From assembly GCA_002496485.1 (NCBI GenBank), contig DAJW01000119.1, forward strand, positions 1-34,900: a DNA stretch of 34,900 nt, written 5' to 3'. The notes below the pieces were generated by a model. The model saw nothing but the letters and a program-made list of their open reading frames with translations. It was not told where the DNA came from and did not search any database. This DNA is from Euryarchaeota archaeon UBA36. Its GTDB lineage: Archaea; Thermoplasmatota; Poseidoniia; Poseidoniales; Thalassarchaeaceae. Positions within the stretch are counted from its first letter, which is position 1, and each line of letters starts with the position of its first letter. The position numbers were made by a program, and so were the translations under genes. Of the stretch, positions 8,276 through 17,262 are shown piece by piece.

Positions 8276-8992
8276 GTGCAAAGATGTGGCATCGAAGAAG
8301 TCCGAAATGCTCTCGAGAATGAGAAAGTCTCGATGTTGCTGGTACTCAGAGATGTAATGAATGCAGAGGTAGATGAATTAACAGAATTAGCACTCCAAAG
8401 AGATATTCCCGTGAAAAAGAGTTCAGAAAGTGATATTTGGCGGATGTCTAAATCTACAGAAAATAATAAGATTCCGCCTATTCTGGCATTAGTTGGCAGA
8501 AATCCTAATGCAAACATAGATCAAATTTTAGAAGATGGCGGAATAATCTGGCTATTGGCTGGGGCCCAGTATCCCGTAAATATCGGATATACAATTAGAA
8601 CAGCGGAAGTGAGCGGCGCCAATGCAGTTTTTGTCGATGGAAATCTTTCTCATAAACAAAAAAAGGCAGCGAAGCGAGCTTCAATGAAAGCTCATAGGTT
8701 CATGCCCGTTCATTGGGTAGAAGGATTTGATTTTGTACGACTAGCAAAAGAAAAAGGTTTCAAAATCATCTCGATAGAAGATACAGGAAATTTACATCCT
8801 TGGGAGTCAAAGCTGACTGATGATGTCTTACTGGTAATTGGTGGTGAGCATTATGGAATATCAGAAGAGATACTTTCTATTTCAGATCAAATTATAAGAA
8901 TTCCAATGGCAGGTTTTGTCCCTTCTTATAATTTACAGGCACCGATGGCTATTATGGCATCAGAAGCTCTACGCCAAAGAAATATTCTATAA
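8276..8992 (+). CDS. SpoU/TrmH-type RNA 2'-O-ribose methyltransferase
   Basis: SPOUT-class methyltransferase of 238 residues that uses S-adenosylmethionine to methylate a ribose 2'-OH in rRNA or tRNA. The three SpoU motifs are present: NIGYTIRTAEVSGA with its conserved Asn and Arg (about 102-115), LVIGGEHYGIS (about 185-195) and IPMAGFVPSYNLQAPMAI forming the knot (about 208-225). The last motif departs from the usual SLNVSVA. The N-terminal 80 residues resemble the small substrate-recognition domain of TrmH/RlmB relatives. The start is GTG, supported by TATA-box spacing. The RNA target cannot be told from sequence. The gene converges on the acyl-CoA dehydrogenase gene with a 5-base gap. Confidence 0.88.
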   Translation: MQRCGIEEVRNALENEKVSMLLVLRDVMNAEVDELTELALQRDIPVKKSSESDIWRMSKSTENNKIPPILALVGRNPNANIDQILEDGGIIWLLAGAQYPVNIGYTIRTAEVSGANAVFVDGNLSHKQKKAAKRASMKAHRFMPVHWVEGFDFVRLAKEKGFKIISIEDTGNLHPWESKLTDDVLLVIGGEHYGISEEILSISDQIIRIPMAGFVPSYNLQAPMAIMASEALRQRNIL

Positions 8993-8997
8993 ACAAA

Positions 8998-10161
8998 TTA
9001 GAAACTTTCCCCAAGTTCTCTACTGATTATTAATCTCTGAATTTGGCTTGTTCCTTCAAAAATTTGGTATATCTTAGCCCCCCTCATTCTCCTAGCAACC
9101 GGGTACTCTTCCGAATAACCATATCCACCCAAAATTTGTACAGCATCAGTAGTAACTTCCATACAAATATCTGCAGCAAATCTCTTAGCATGAGCAGCCT
9201 TCAAAGTAGCTCTTTCTCCATTATCAAGTGAGCTCGCTGCACTATAGGTCAGAAGTCTTGCAGCTTCTATCTTAGTAGCCATATCTGCGAGCATAAAAGA
9301 AATTGATTGGTGCTTTGATATTGGCTTTCCGAAAGTTTTTCTTTGATTTGCATATTTCCATGCTTCTTCCATTGCACCTCTGGCATTTCCAACCGCCGCC
9401 GCAGCCACTGCTGGCCTAGAATGATCGAAAGCCTTCATTGCATTCATCCAACCACCATTTTCCTTTTCTCCTACCAAATTTTTAGCAGGAACTCTAACAT
9501 CAGTAAAAGTCACTCCCCTTGTATCAGAACATCTCTGACCCATATTTTCTTCTTTCTTACCCAATTCTACTCCTTTGGTATCGGCATCTACGATAAATCC
9601 ACTCAAGCCCCTATATCCTGCATCTTTGTCAGTATATGCTAAAACAAAAAACCAATCAGCATATCCTGCTCCAGAAATCCATGCCTTAGTCCCATTAATG
9701 ATATATTCTTCACCATCTTTTTTCGCTTCAGTAGTTAATGCTTGTACATCAGATCCCGCATCAGGTTCTGTTACACAATAAGCAGCTAATTTACCATTTG
9801 ATACCCTGCCCAGATATTCCTTCTTTTGTTCTTCAGTACCTCCAGTCAAAATTGGATAAGAAGCTAACATTGTATGATAAGTTGCCGTTCCAAATCCAGC
9901 ATCCCCTCTAGATAATTCTTCACATATTATCATTTCATCCATTGCCGACATTCCCGGCCCTCCATATTTTTCAGGAATTGTTACATTTAGTAGTCCTAGT
10001 TGATGAGCTTTATTTATCGCCTCTAATGGATAAATTCCATGCTTATCCCATTCTTCTGCATTTGGTATTACTTCTTCATCACAAAACTCTCTCGCCATGT
10101 CGCGAATCATCTTTTGTTCTTCACTCAGTCTAAAGTCAACCATGCGTCTCGGAAGGACCAT
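8998..10161 (-). CDS. acyl-CoA dehydrogenase
   Basis: FAD-dependent enzyme that oxidises an acyl-CoA to the trans-2-enoyl-CoA, passing electrons to an electron-transfer flavoprotein. The 387-residue protein carries the standard signatures: YCVTEPDAGSDV (flavin/substrate loop), TKAWISGAGYADWFFV, the FGKPISKHQSISFMLADMA helix and the C-terminal YQIFEGTSQIQRLIISREL. Glu369 in IFEGT matches the catalytic base of medium- and short-chain dehydrogenases. The ATG at 10161 gives six extra residues; an ATG at 10143 (MVDFRLSEEQ) is the more family-like start. It fits fatty-acid or branched-chain amino-acid degradation; chain specificity is not readable. Confidence 0.93.
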   Translation of the reverse strand: MVLPRRMVDFRLSEEQKMIRDMAREFCDEEVIPNAEEWDKHGIYPLEAINKAHQLGLLNVTIPEKYGGPGMSAMDEMIICEELSRGDAGFGTATYHTMLASYPILTGGTEEQKKEYLGRVSNGKLAAYCVTEPDAGSDVQALTTEAKKDGEEYIINGTKAWISGAGYADWFFVLAYTDKDAGYRGLSGFIVDADTKGVELGKKEENMGQRCSDTRGVTFTDVRVPAKNLVGEKENGGWMNAMKAFDHSRPAVAAAAVGNARGAMEEAWKYANQRKTFGKPISKHQSISFMLADMATKIEAARLLTYSAASSLDNGERATLKAAHAKRFAADICMEVTTDAVQILGGYGYSEEYPVARRMRGAKIYQIFEGTSQIQRLIISRELGESF

Positions 10162-10293
10162 ACATTTGAGTAGTTTCTGAATTTATTCATCGAATATAGA
10201 AGAAATTCAATTTTTTCATCCGGATAAAAATTAATCTGTACAATTCAACAATAATTTAGTCAAATAATAAGTGCATTCAAGAGTAACTAGTTA

Positions 10294-10298
10294 GGGAG
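10294..10298 (+). promoter_or_regulatory. ribosome binding site for aconitase-X gene
   Basis: GGGAG lies six bases before the GTG at 10305 and supports that start, so this mRNA probably has a leader. The 143-base spacer upstream (10162-10304) also holds the start region of the divergent acyl-CoA dehydrogenase gene; no convincing TATA box was picked out in it. Confidence 0.5.
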
Positions 10299-10304
10299 AA
10301 TATC

Positions 10305-12044
10305 GTGAACATCCCAGATGAACTCCAATTTATGTTAGATGGAAATATTGGCCCAACTAAACAAAAGGCAGCTCGATTAGTCGTAGATTTAGCAGTAACT
10401 GCTAGAGTTAACGAGTTTATTAGGGTAGACAATGCTCATGTTTCCGGAGTTAGTGTCATTACTGGCGGGCATGGTCTAAGACGTTTTTTGAAAGATATAT
10501 CCAATGATCCGGATGGACAGGTCACTATACCCACAACTCTAAATTCTGCAGGTTGTGATAGTGAAAAGATTGAGGAGATGAATATTGATTATCCCGACTT
10601 TTTAGAACAACAATTTGAGATTATAGAATCTTATTCTAAATTAGGAATCGATGCGATTTTATCATGTACTCCATATGACAAAGATACTGAGACACTAAGT
10701 GGTATTGGCTCATGGGCCGAATCAAACGCAGTTTGTTTTTCTAATTCTTATACCTCTTTGACTACTAATAGGGAATCAGGGCTTTCGGCACTCGCTACGG
10801 CAATAACTGGATGGGCTCCAAAATGGGGATTACATATACAAAAAAATCTACTTCCAAACATCTTAGTAGATGTCAAGTGTGAAATGAATGATCCTACAGA
10901 TTGGAGTATATTAGGGGACTGGATTGGAAAAAATATCAACCCTAGCTGGAATCTACCATGGGGCCCTATGCCACAAATAGTTGGACTTTCTGGAGCTAAC
11001 TTTGAAAAGAAAAAGGCATTAACTGCATCCGCTGCAAATTATGGATGTCCAATTTTATGGATTGACGGTATTACTAACATTCCGCCGTCCAATAAATATG
11101 AAGGCCAACTAATTTTTGATAAATCCGATTTAGAATCAAGATATTCTGAACTTTCTCCAATTGGACAAGTAGATTTAGTTGTGATTGGATGCCCTCAAGC
11201 TAGTGTAGGTGAGGCTAGAGCCACTGCAGCAGCAGTAAGAACGCAAATGGAATTAGGGAATCGAATTCCAGATAATAGACTATGGCTATTTATGAGCGGA
11301 CAAAATTATCTTTCAATCGAAGCCGATGGCACCTTAGAACTTCTCGAAGAAGCGGGGGCGCTAGTTCTCAAAGATACATGTCCCGAAGTTACGCCTTATA
11401 ATCGAGAAAAATATAATCATTTACTAACAAACTCTCTTAAGGCTGAACATTATTTAACCAGTGGATTAAATAATATGCCAACTAGTGTTTCTAAAATTCA
11501 AGATTGCGTCGCTCATGCGTTCAATCCATCTTTATCCAAAGGCCCCCGACCAGAATTACATTCAAAAAAACCCAAACAAATTATTTCTACAAAAATAGCA
11601 AAATATGGAAATTTTCAATCCCAAGGAAAAGGTATTCCTAGCCAGAATCATTGGACTTTATCCGGGAAGGCTTTGGTCACCGATATTCCGATTACCTACT
11701 TGGGATATGTAAACAGGGATTCAGGAGTCATTGAGGAGCCTGGTCACCCACTGGATGGGAAATCAATTTCCGACACCATTCTAATTTATCCCAAAGGATC
11801 AGGATCGACAGTAGCTCCATTTGTGCTTATGGGATTGATATATACAAATAAGGGCCCTAAGGCCATAATAAACAGGGATGTCTGCCCCTTAACTCTTCCA
11901 GCAGTTTCTTTGCTTGATGTTCCTTATGCACACAACTTTGAAACAGACCCAACAATGGAGATTAATACCGGAGATGATATTACCATGTCACTAAAAGATG
12001 GAGAAGTGACTATTTCAGTAATTTCAAGAGTAACCGAGGTTTGA
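10305..12044 (+). CDS. fused aconitase-X (DUF521 + DUF126), candidate phosphomevalonate dehydratase
   Basis: Aconitase-X family dehydratase of 579 residues joining the large (DUF521, about 1-410) and small (DUF126, about 425-575) parts in one chain. The large part has VDNAHVSGV, TIPTTLNSAGCD (Cys84), LSCTPY (Cys121), AVCFSNS (Cys144), VIGCPQAS (Cys296) and KDTCPEVTPYN (Cys359); some of these probably hold an iron-sulfur cluster. The small part has GKALVTDIPITYLGYV, EEPGHPLDGKSI and a PKGSGST swivel-domain motif with the candidate catalytic Ser. In archaea the two-subunit form dehydrates mevalonate 5-phosphate; fused bacterial and fungal forms act on cis-3-hydroxyproline. Mevalonate kinase and HMG-CoA reductase in the window favour the former. 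The stop overlaps the next start by one base (TGATG). Confidence 0.85.
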   Translation: MNIPDELQFMLDGNIGPTKQKAARLVVDLAVTARVNEFIRVDNAHVSGVSVITGGHGLRRFLKDISNDPDGQVTIPTTLNSAGCDSEKIEEMNIDYPDFLEQQFEIIESYSKLGIDAILSCTPYDKDTETLSGIGSWAESNAVCFSNSYTSLTTNRESGLSALATAITGWAPKWGLHIQKNLLPNILVDVKCEMNDPTDWSILGDWIGKNINPSWNLPWGPMPQIVGLSGANFEKKKALTASAANYGCPILWIDGITNIPPSNKYEGQLIFDKSDLESRYSELSPIGQVDLVVIGCPQASVGEARATAAAVRTQMELGNRIPDNRLWLFMSGQNYLSIEADGTLELLEEAGALVLKDTCPEVTPYNREKYNHLLTNSLKAEHYLTSGLNNMPTSVSKIQDCVAHAFNPSLSKGPRPELHSKKPKQIISTKIAKYGNFQSQGKGIPSQNHWTLSGKALVTDIPITYLGYVNRDSGVIEEPGHPLDGKSISDTILIYPKGSGSTVAPFVLMGLIYTNKGPKAIINRDVCPLTLPAVSLLDVPYAHNFETDPTMEINTGDDITMSLKDGEVTISVISRVTEV

Positions 12045-14191
12045 TGTCTAAAAACCCTCACCATGGCAATATGGCAACCCGAACCGAGCCAGAGAAATGT
12101 AGAGATCAAGACCTAGGTTTATTTGAAATAATATCTAGAGATTCTTATGCAAGAATAGGTAGATTGCATACAGCACATGGATTGATGACAACTCCAATGT
12201 TACTTCCAGTTGTTAATCCAAATATCAGAACAATCGAACCCAGAGAAATGTGGGAAAAGTATGGTATTGAGGCATTAATTACTAATTCATATGTCATTTG
12301 GAAACATGATGATTTAAGGACGGAAGCAAAGAAAAATGGCATCCATCAGCTAATAGATTTCCCAGGAATAATTGTAACTGATTCTGGAACATTCCAATCA
12401 TATATTTACGGAGATGTGGAAGTGGGAGTGGAAGAAATCATTCAATTCCAAAAAGACATTGGAGTAGATATAGGAACTATTCTCGATGTATTCGGAAGGC
12501 CTGATATGCCTTTTGATGAATTAGATAAATCCGTAATCGAAACATCGTCAAGAGCAAAAAAATCTTTAGAAGTTTCGGGTGAAAAGCTACTATTGAATGG
12601 ACCAATTCAGGGTGGCACTTATCAAGAATTAAGGATTAAGTCAGCTCAATTGATGAGCGAATTACAAGGACCATTCAGGGGATTTACTATTCATCCGATT
12701 GGCGGAATTGTCCCCCTGATGGAACAACAAAGGTATAAGGAACTTTTTTCAATATTAATAGCATCTAAATCATCTCTACCACCAGATAGGCCAATTCACC
12801 TATTCGGTTGCGGTCATCCCTTACTTTTCCCCCTCTCAATAGCTCTTGGCGTGGATATTTTTGATAGTGCTGCATATGCAATTTTTGCTAGAGATGATAG
12901 AATCTTAACCCCTACTGGAACTCTGAAACTTGATGACCTAAAAGAATGGCCATTTTCATCAAATGCACTATTTGGGACCACTCCAGCTCAAGTTCGTTCC
13001 ATGAACAAAGAGGAAAAAACAATTCTCCTATCCCATCATAACTTAGAAGTGACACAGGCAGAATTAGCACGATGTAGAGAGGCCATAAGAATGGGTACAA
13101 TTTGGCAACTTGCTGAACAAAGAAGCCATTCATCTCCACAGTTGAGAGAAGCATTTGAATGGATACTAGATCAACTAGATAATCCGGAAGAAGGACCTAT
13201 TGGTGATACAATATTAGAATTAATGGGTAGTAGTAATCCAATAAGGAGTGGCGGGGAGCAAATTAGTGAGGATATCGAATTCAGACCTCATATATTACAT
13301 ATCCAAGCACTTCTAGCTACTAGGTGGCGGTTTCCAGGATCTTGGTGGAATGGTAAAAGTGGACCACCAGAGAGAGTGATTATTCTGGAAGGATTCCAAC
13401 CACCATGGCGAAATTCAGCCAAAGAAAAAATTATTCAATTACTAGATGAGATACCGGAAACAGTCATTCTAATATTAACTCCGTTAGGGCTAATTCCCTA
13501 TACTATCGAGGATTTATCTCCTTGGTGCCATCTAAATGGACCTAATGATATGTGGAATGATTCGTTATTTGACTATGAGGTGGAAGAATTACTATCTGAA
13601 CTTGGATTATCAAGCTACTCTTATACAATAATAAACAAAAATGATGAAGATATATCTGAAGTAAAAACATCTCCAGAAATCAGAAAATGGCTAGATAGAT
13701 GCTCAATTGTTGATAAACTTTCAATTTTATGCGGACTCCATCCACTAGAAGGTTGTAAATTTACTGAAAATATGACCTCTAGAAAATCAAGTACTGATAG
13801 GATGGTGAATATCTTTTCAGATGAAAAGCATGTACTCTCACCGAGATTAACTGATGGCGGTATTTCACTAACCATCGATGGAGCAAAGAAATTACTCGAT
13901 CTCAATCAAAACCCCCTGCCAGATTTTAATCAACTTCCCTCAGATGAGATCTTTCCGGGAATCCCAAGGGTTAGGATTGTTGACGATGCAATCCCATTTG
14001 TTGGTAAGGGTAGGAATGTTATGCATGGATATATTCTGGGGGCAGATCCCCATTTAATTCCAGGACAACAATGCATAGTAATATCTTCTTCAGGAGAATT
14101 AATTGCACATGGAATAGCAATTACTACATCTTTAGAAATGAGGTATATGAAAAAGGGAATTGCTGTAAAGGTCAAGAATGGAAATTTATAG
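12044..14191 (+). CDS. tgtA: archaeosine tRNA-guanine transglycosylase, long form lacking zinc cysteines
   Basis: Exchanges guanine 15 of tRNA for preQ0, the first step to archaeosine. The catalytic barrel has VTDSGTFQSYIYGDVEVG (Asp113 from this start) and HLFGCGHPLLF followed by DIFDSAAYA (nucleophile-type Asp274), both as in archaeal TGT. The segment that normally carries the three zinc cysteines (PCSCPVC) reads PFSSNALFG (303-311), although the downstream zinc-type His in LLSHHNL is kept. About residues 415-520 (LTPLGLIPYTIED and neighbours) resemble the ArcS/TgtA2 core domain (DUF5591), and the C-terminus (VRIVDDAIPFVGKGRNVMHG onward) is a PUA RNA-binding domain. At 715 residues it exceeds usual ArcTGT (about 580). 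The ATG at 12044 overlaps the upstream stop; an in-frame TTG at 12041 is less likely. Confidence 0.85.
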   Translation: MSKNPHHGNMATRTEPEKCRDQDLGLFEIISRDSYARIGRLHTAHGLMTTPMLLPVVNPNIRTIEPREMWEKYGIEALITNSYVIWKHDDLRTEAKKNGIHQLIDFPGIIVTDSGTFQSYIYGDVEVGVEEIIQFQKDIGVDIGTILDVFGRPDMPFDELDKSVIETSSRAKKSLEVSGEKLLLNGPIQGGTYQELRIKSAQLMSELQGPFRGFTIHPIGGIVPLMEQQRYKELFSILIASKSSLPPDRPIHLFGCGHPLLFPLSIALGVDIFDSAAYAIFARDDRILTPTGTLKLDDLKEWPFSSNALFGTTPAQVRSMNKEEKTILLSHHNLEVTQAELARCREAIRMGTIWQLAEQRSHSSPQLREAFEWILDQLDNPEEGPIGDTILELMGSSNPIRSGGEQISEDIEFRPHILHIQALLATRWRFPGSWWNGKSGPPERVIILEGFQPPWRNSAKEKIIQLLDEIPETVILILTPLGLIPYTIEDLSPWCHLNGPNDMWNDSLFDYEVEELLSELGLSSYSYTIINKNDEDISEVKTSPEIRKWLDRCSIVDKLSILCGLHPLEGCKFTENMTSRKSSTDRMVNIFSDEKHVLSPRLTDGGISLTIDGAKKLLDLNQNPLPDFNQLPSDEIFPGIPRVRIVDDAIPFVGKGRNVMHGYILGADPHLIPGQQCIVISSSGELIAHGIAITTSLEMRYMKKGIAVKVKNGNL

Positions 14192-14233
14192 GAAAATTTA
14201 TTTCAGCTTTTTAGGGATTGCTTCAAGTGATTA

Positions 14234-15301
14234 GTGCCTAACCGTTACACATTATTGAAGGAGCTGAGGCGCCACTTGATTGAAAATCACCAAGATTCAT
14301 CATCCAAAAATGGGGATAATTTATCACAAGAGAATTTTGTAATTGAAGCCAAAGGGCTAAGAAAAATGTATGGCCCTCATTTAGCCCTTGATGATGTGAA
14401 TTTGAGTATTCCATCTGGAGCAATTGGCATTCTCGGACCAAATGGTGCTGGAAAGTCAACCCTATTCAAATGTCTATTGGGACTTATTGGTACCACTTCA
14501 GGCGAGGGAACAGTTTTGGGTTATGATATTAAGACTGAAGGAGAAAAAATTAGATCAAGAATTGGATATATGCCAGAGTATAATGCCTTAGATTCTGGGT
14601 TAATTGCTATCGATCAGGTTAGATATTGTGGCGAGTTACTCGGAATGAATTCAAAGGTTGCAGCACAGCGCGCTCACGAAGTTCTTGAGTACGTAGGACT
14701 AAAGGAACAAAGGTATAGAAAAATCGAGACATTCAGTACTGGGATGCTTCAAGCAACTAAATTAGCATGCGCTTTAATCCATGACCCCGATATCCTAATT
14801 TGTGATGAGCCAACTAATGGGTTAGATAAAAGGGCGAGAAAATTCATGTTAAAGACATTAAAAAGAACTGTCCAACAAGGAAATAGAACCGTGTTGATGA
14901 GTAGTCACGTAATGGATGATGTCCAAGAGGTTTGTGATAGAATAGTTCTCATACATAAGGGCAAAATAGTGGTACAAAGAAGTATTGGTGAATTAGTTAA
15001 CCAAGTAGAAAGAGAAATTGAAATTATGATTTGGGGTGGTGCCAGTAAAATGGAAGAATCATTAATTTCCAAAAATCTATCAGTCAGAAGATTAGGGAGA
15101 ATTATTAGAATAAAGATTGAAGATGAAGAAACAATAAAAAAAGTACTGGAGTCAGCCGTAGAATCCGAAGTACAAATAAGACAATTAAAAGAATATGAGC
15201 CCGATTTAGAAGATATTTTCTTACTAATAATGGATAAACTCGGGTCAGAAATTAAAGGTAGTTCAGAATTAATGACTCCAGATCATAAAGGTGGATTTTA
15301 A
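14234..15301 (+). CDS. ABC transporter ATP-binding protein (first)
   Basis: Nucleotide-binding subunit of 355 residues, first gene of a five-gene ABC-2 operon. It has Walker A GPNGAGKST (about 69-77), a Q-loop region near YMPEYNALD, a degenerate signature FSTGM (about 167) in place of LSGGQ, Walker B ILICDEPTNGLD (about 187-198) and the switch His in MSSHVMDD. The first 35 residues form a hydrophilic extension and the last 90 a small regulatory-type domain, as in export ATPases of the CcmA/DrrA class. The start is GTG. The gene ends one base before the next start. Confidence 0.93.
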   Translation: MPNRYTLLKELRRHLIENHQDSSSKNGDNLSQENFVIEAKGLRKMYGPHLALDDVNLSIPSGAIGILGPNGAGKSTLFKCLLGLIGTTSGEGTVLGYDIKTEGEKIRSRIGYMPEYNALDSGLIAIDQVRYCGELLGMNSKVAAQRAHEVLEYVGLKEQRYRKIETFSTGMLQATKLACALIHDPDILICDEPTNGLDKRARKFMLKTLKRTVQQGNRTVLMSSHVMDDVQEVCDRIVLIHKGKIVVQRSIGELVNQVEREIEIMIWGGASKMEESLISKNLSVRRLGRIIRIKIEDEETIKKVLESAVESEVQIRQLKEYEPDLEDIFLLIMDKLGSEIKGSSELMTPDHKGGF

Positions 15302-16312
15302 GTGGAAGATAGCGTAGATTTAGGTGGTGGCCAAACAAGGATGGAAGTGGCCTTTGGGGCTGGAGATGGTGATGAAGAAGCATCTGCTGTTGTTACAAAA
15401 TCGGACACAAAATTAGGGTCAATTTTCAATCAACAATACAGGACATGGGAAGGGAGTTTGGGGCCAAGATGGGTAAGAAATTATGCAATCTATAGGCACC
15501 ATGTCTACGGCCTTTTGACTAGCAAAGGTCACAGATATTATCATCCGATGGTAAGATTATTGATTCTAGTAATTTTTATCGGTGCATTAACTCCAGTTCC
15601 AATGTTGTTCCTATCATCCTTACTGGGTGGTGAAGATGGAGGTTTCATATCAAAAATGTGGGGCATAAACAGATATAATCTATGGGGCCAAGTTTTGGGT
15701 TATTTTCCAAGAAATATGTGTTTTTGGCCACTCCTAACTGCATTAGTAGTGGGTGGAATGATTTCAGATGACAGAAAGAATGGCACTAGTGCGATATATT
15801 TCTCTAGGCCCGTAACCCGTTTTGATTACACTTCAATGAAATATCTTAGTGTGGCTGTTATTTTGGGTTTTGTTATAGTTTTCTCATATTTCTTATACTA
15901 TACTAGTGCTATTGTTTTCAGGGGGGAAGGATGGGCATTTCTAGCCGATACTCTCCCAATTTTCATCGGTGGGATGATAGCAGGAATAATATTGGTGATT
16001 ACATACACATCAATCGGCCTAGCTCTATCTAGCATAAGTCAGAGTAGATTTTTTGCTGCAATTGGATTCTTAAGTGTAATTTACGGTACAAAATTAGTAT
16101 CACTATTAGTTGAACTACAATTCGAAAACACTATTCTTTACATTATCAGCCCCTATGATTGCCTTGCTCACGTAGGACAATTCTTAGTAGGTTTACCACC
16201 AAATTATGATCATCCACTATCATTTTCAATACTTTCATTACTATTAATAAATACACTTTCATTAGGACTATTAATTTCTCGTGTTTCTTCTTTGGAGGTT
16301 ACCAGAGAATGA
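15302..16312 (+). CDS. ABC-2 type permease (first)
   Basis: Membrane subunit of 336 residues partnering the ATPase just upstream. A soluble N-terminal stretch of about 85 residues precedes roughly six transmembrane helices. The cytoplasmic loop MISDDRKNGTSAIYFSRPVTR is the hallmark coupling segment of ABC-2 permeases, placed after the second helix. The GTG start directly follows the preceding TAA. The stop overlaps the next ATG (ATGA), so coupled translation is likely. The substrate is not readable. Confidence 0.85.
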   Translation: MEDSVDLGGGQTRMEVAFGAGDGDEEASAVVTKSDTKLGSIFNQQYRTWEGSLGPRWVRNYAIYRHHVYGLLTSKGHRYYHPMVRLLILVIFIGALTPVPMLFLSSLLGGEDGGFISKMWGINRYNLWGQVLGYFPRNMCFWPLLTALVVGGMISDDRKNGTSAIYFSRPVTRFDYTSMKYLSVAVILGFVIVFSYFLYYTSAIVFRGEGWAFLADTLPIFIGGMIAGIILVITYTSIGLALSSISQSRFFAAIGFLSVIYGTKLVSLLVELQFENTILYIISPYDCLAHVGQFLVGLPPNYDHPLSFSILSLLLINTLSLGLLISRVSSLEVTRE

Positions 16313-17262
16313 CAATACAAAATCAACCTATACCAACCGTACTATTGGATAAAGTATCAAAATTATATGGCCAGGTTATAGGAATAAATGAAGTCTCACT
16401 AGCCATAGATGGTGGAGTTACAGGTATTTTAGGTGCGAACGGAGCAGGAAAATCAACGCTATTCAAATTATTAATGGGTAGATTGAAACCCACTCAGGGC
16501 TCAGTAAGATTATTCGGAATCAATCCATGGAGTAACTCCGCTCCCTACAGGAAGATTGGTTATGTTAGCGAATCAGAAAGGCTTTACGATTGGATGACTG
16601 CATTAGATTTCGTTTCAACTCTAGCTAGGCTACATGGAATGACACGAGATGAGGCCAGAGATAGAACTGAGCATGTACTTAATTTTGTAGGACTTGATGA
16701 TGTAATGCATAAAGAAGTAGGAAAATATAGTAAAGGGATGAGGCAAAGAGTAAAAATTGCTCATGCACTTGTACATGACCCCGACTTAATAGTATTAGAT
16801 GAACCTCTCCATGGCTGTGACCCAATTGCAAGAACTAGTATTATGAGTGTAATTAGAGAATTAGGAAATCAGGGAAAAACCGTATTAGTATCAAGTCACA
16901 TATTACAAGAAATAGAAAGGATTACAGAACAAATAGTTATCATACATAATGGAAAACTTCTAGCTATTGGAAATCTACATGCTATTAGGGATTTGCTTGA
17001 TAACCACCCACATAGAATACTAATAAAATGTGAAAATCCTAGGTCACTTGCAGCCCAATTTATTGAGAGAGATCCAGTATACGGTGTAAGATTTCCGAAT
17101 GAAGGCGAGTTAGAAATTCAAACAAATAATTTATCTAAGGCCCATTCGATTCTGCCATCAATAATTTTACAATCAAATCAAGAAATATCTTCAATCGAGA
17201 ATCCTGATGATAACCTAGATTCTCTACTTGGTTACTTAATAGGAGATGCAAATAATGGATAA
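16309..17262 (+). CDS. ABC transporter ATP-binding protein (second)
   Basis: Second nucleotide-binding subunit, 317 residues. It shows Walker A GANGAGKST (about 43-51), signature YSKGM (about 140), Walker B LIVLDEPLHGCDP (about 158-170; the usual D-loop Leu-Asp is Cys-Asp here) and the switch His in SSHILQE. A C-terminal domain of about 90 residues ends in NNG. It differs clearly from the ATPase at 14234, so the operon may encode a heterodimeric exporter or two related exporters with paired permeases. It overlaps both neighbours. Confidence 0.93.
   Translation: MTIQNQPIPTVLLDKVSKLYGQVIGINEVSLAIDGGVTGILGANGAGKSTLFKLLMGRLKPTQGSVRLFGINPWSNSAPYRKIGYVSESERLYDWMTALDFVSTLARLHGMTRDEARDRTEHVLNFVGLDDVMHKEVGKYSKGMRQRVKIAHALVHDPDLIVLDEPLHGCDPIARTSIMSVIRELGNQGKTVLVSSHILQEIERITEQIVIIHNGKLLAIGNLHAIRDLLDNHPHRILIKCENPRSLAAQFIERDPVYGVRFPNEGELEIQTNNLSKAHSILPSIILQSNQEISSIENPDDNLDSLLGYLIGDANNG
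17241..17245 (+). promoter_or_regulatory. ribosome binding site deciding the second permease start
   Basis: AGGAG lies nine bases before the ATG at 17255 but directly abuts an earlier in-frame ATG at 17246. Normal spacing therefore favours 17255. The site is inside the 3' end of the second ATPase gene. Confidence 0.55.
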
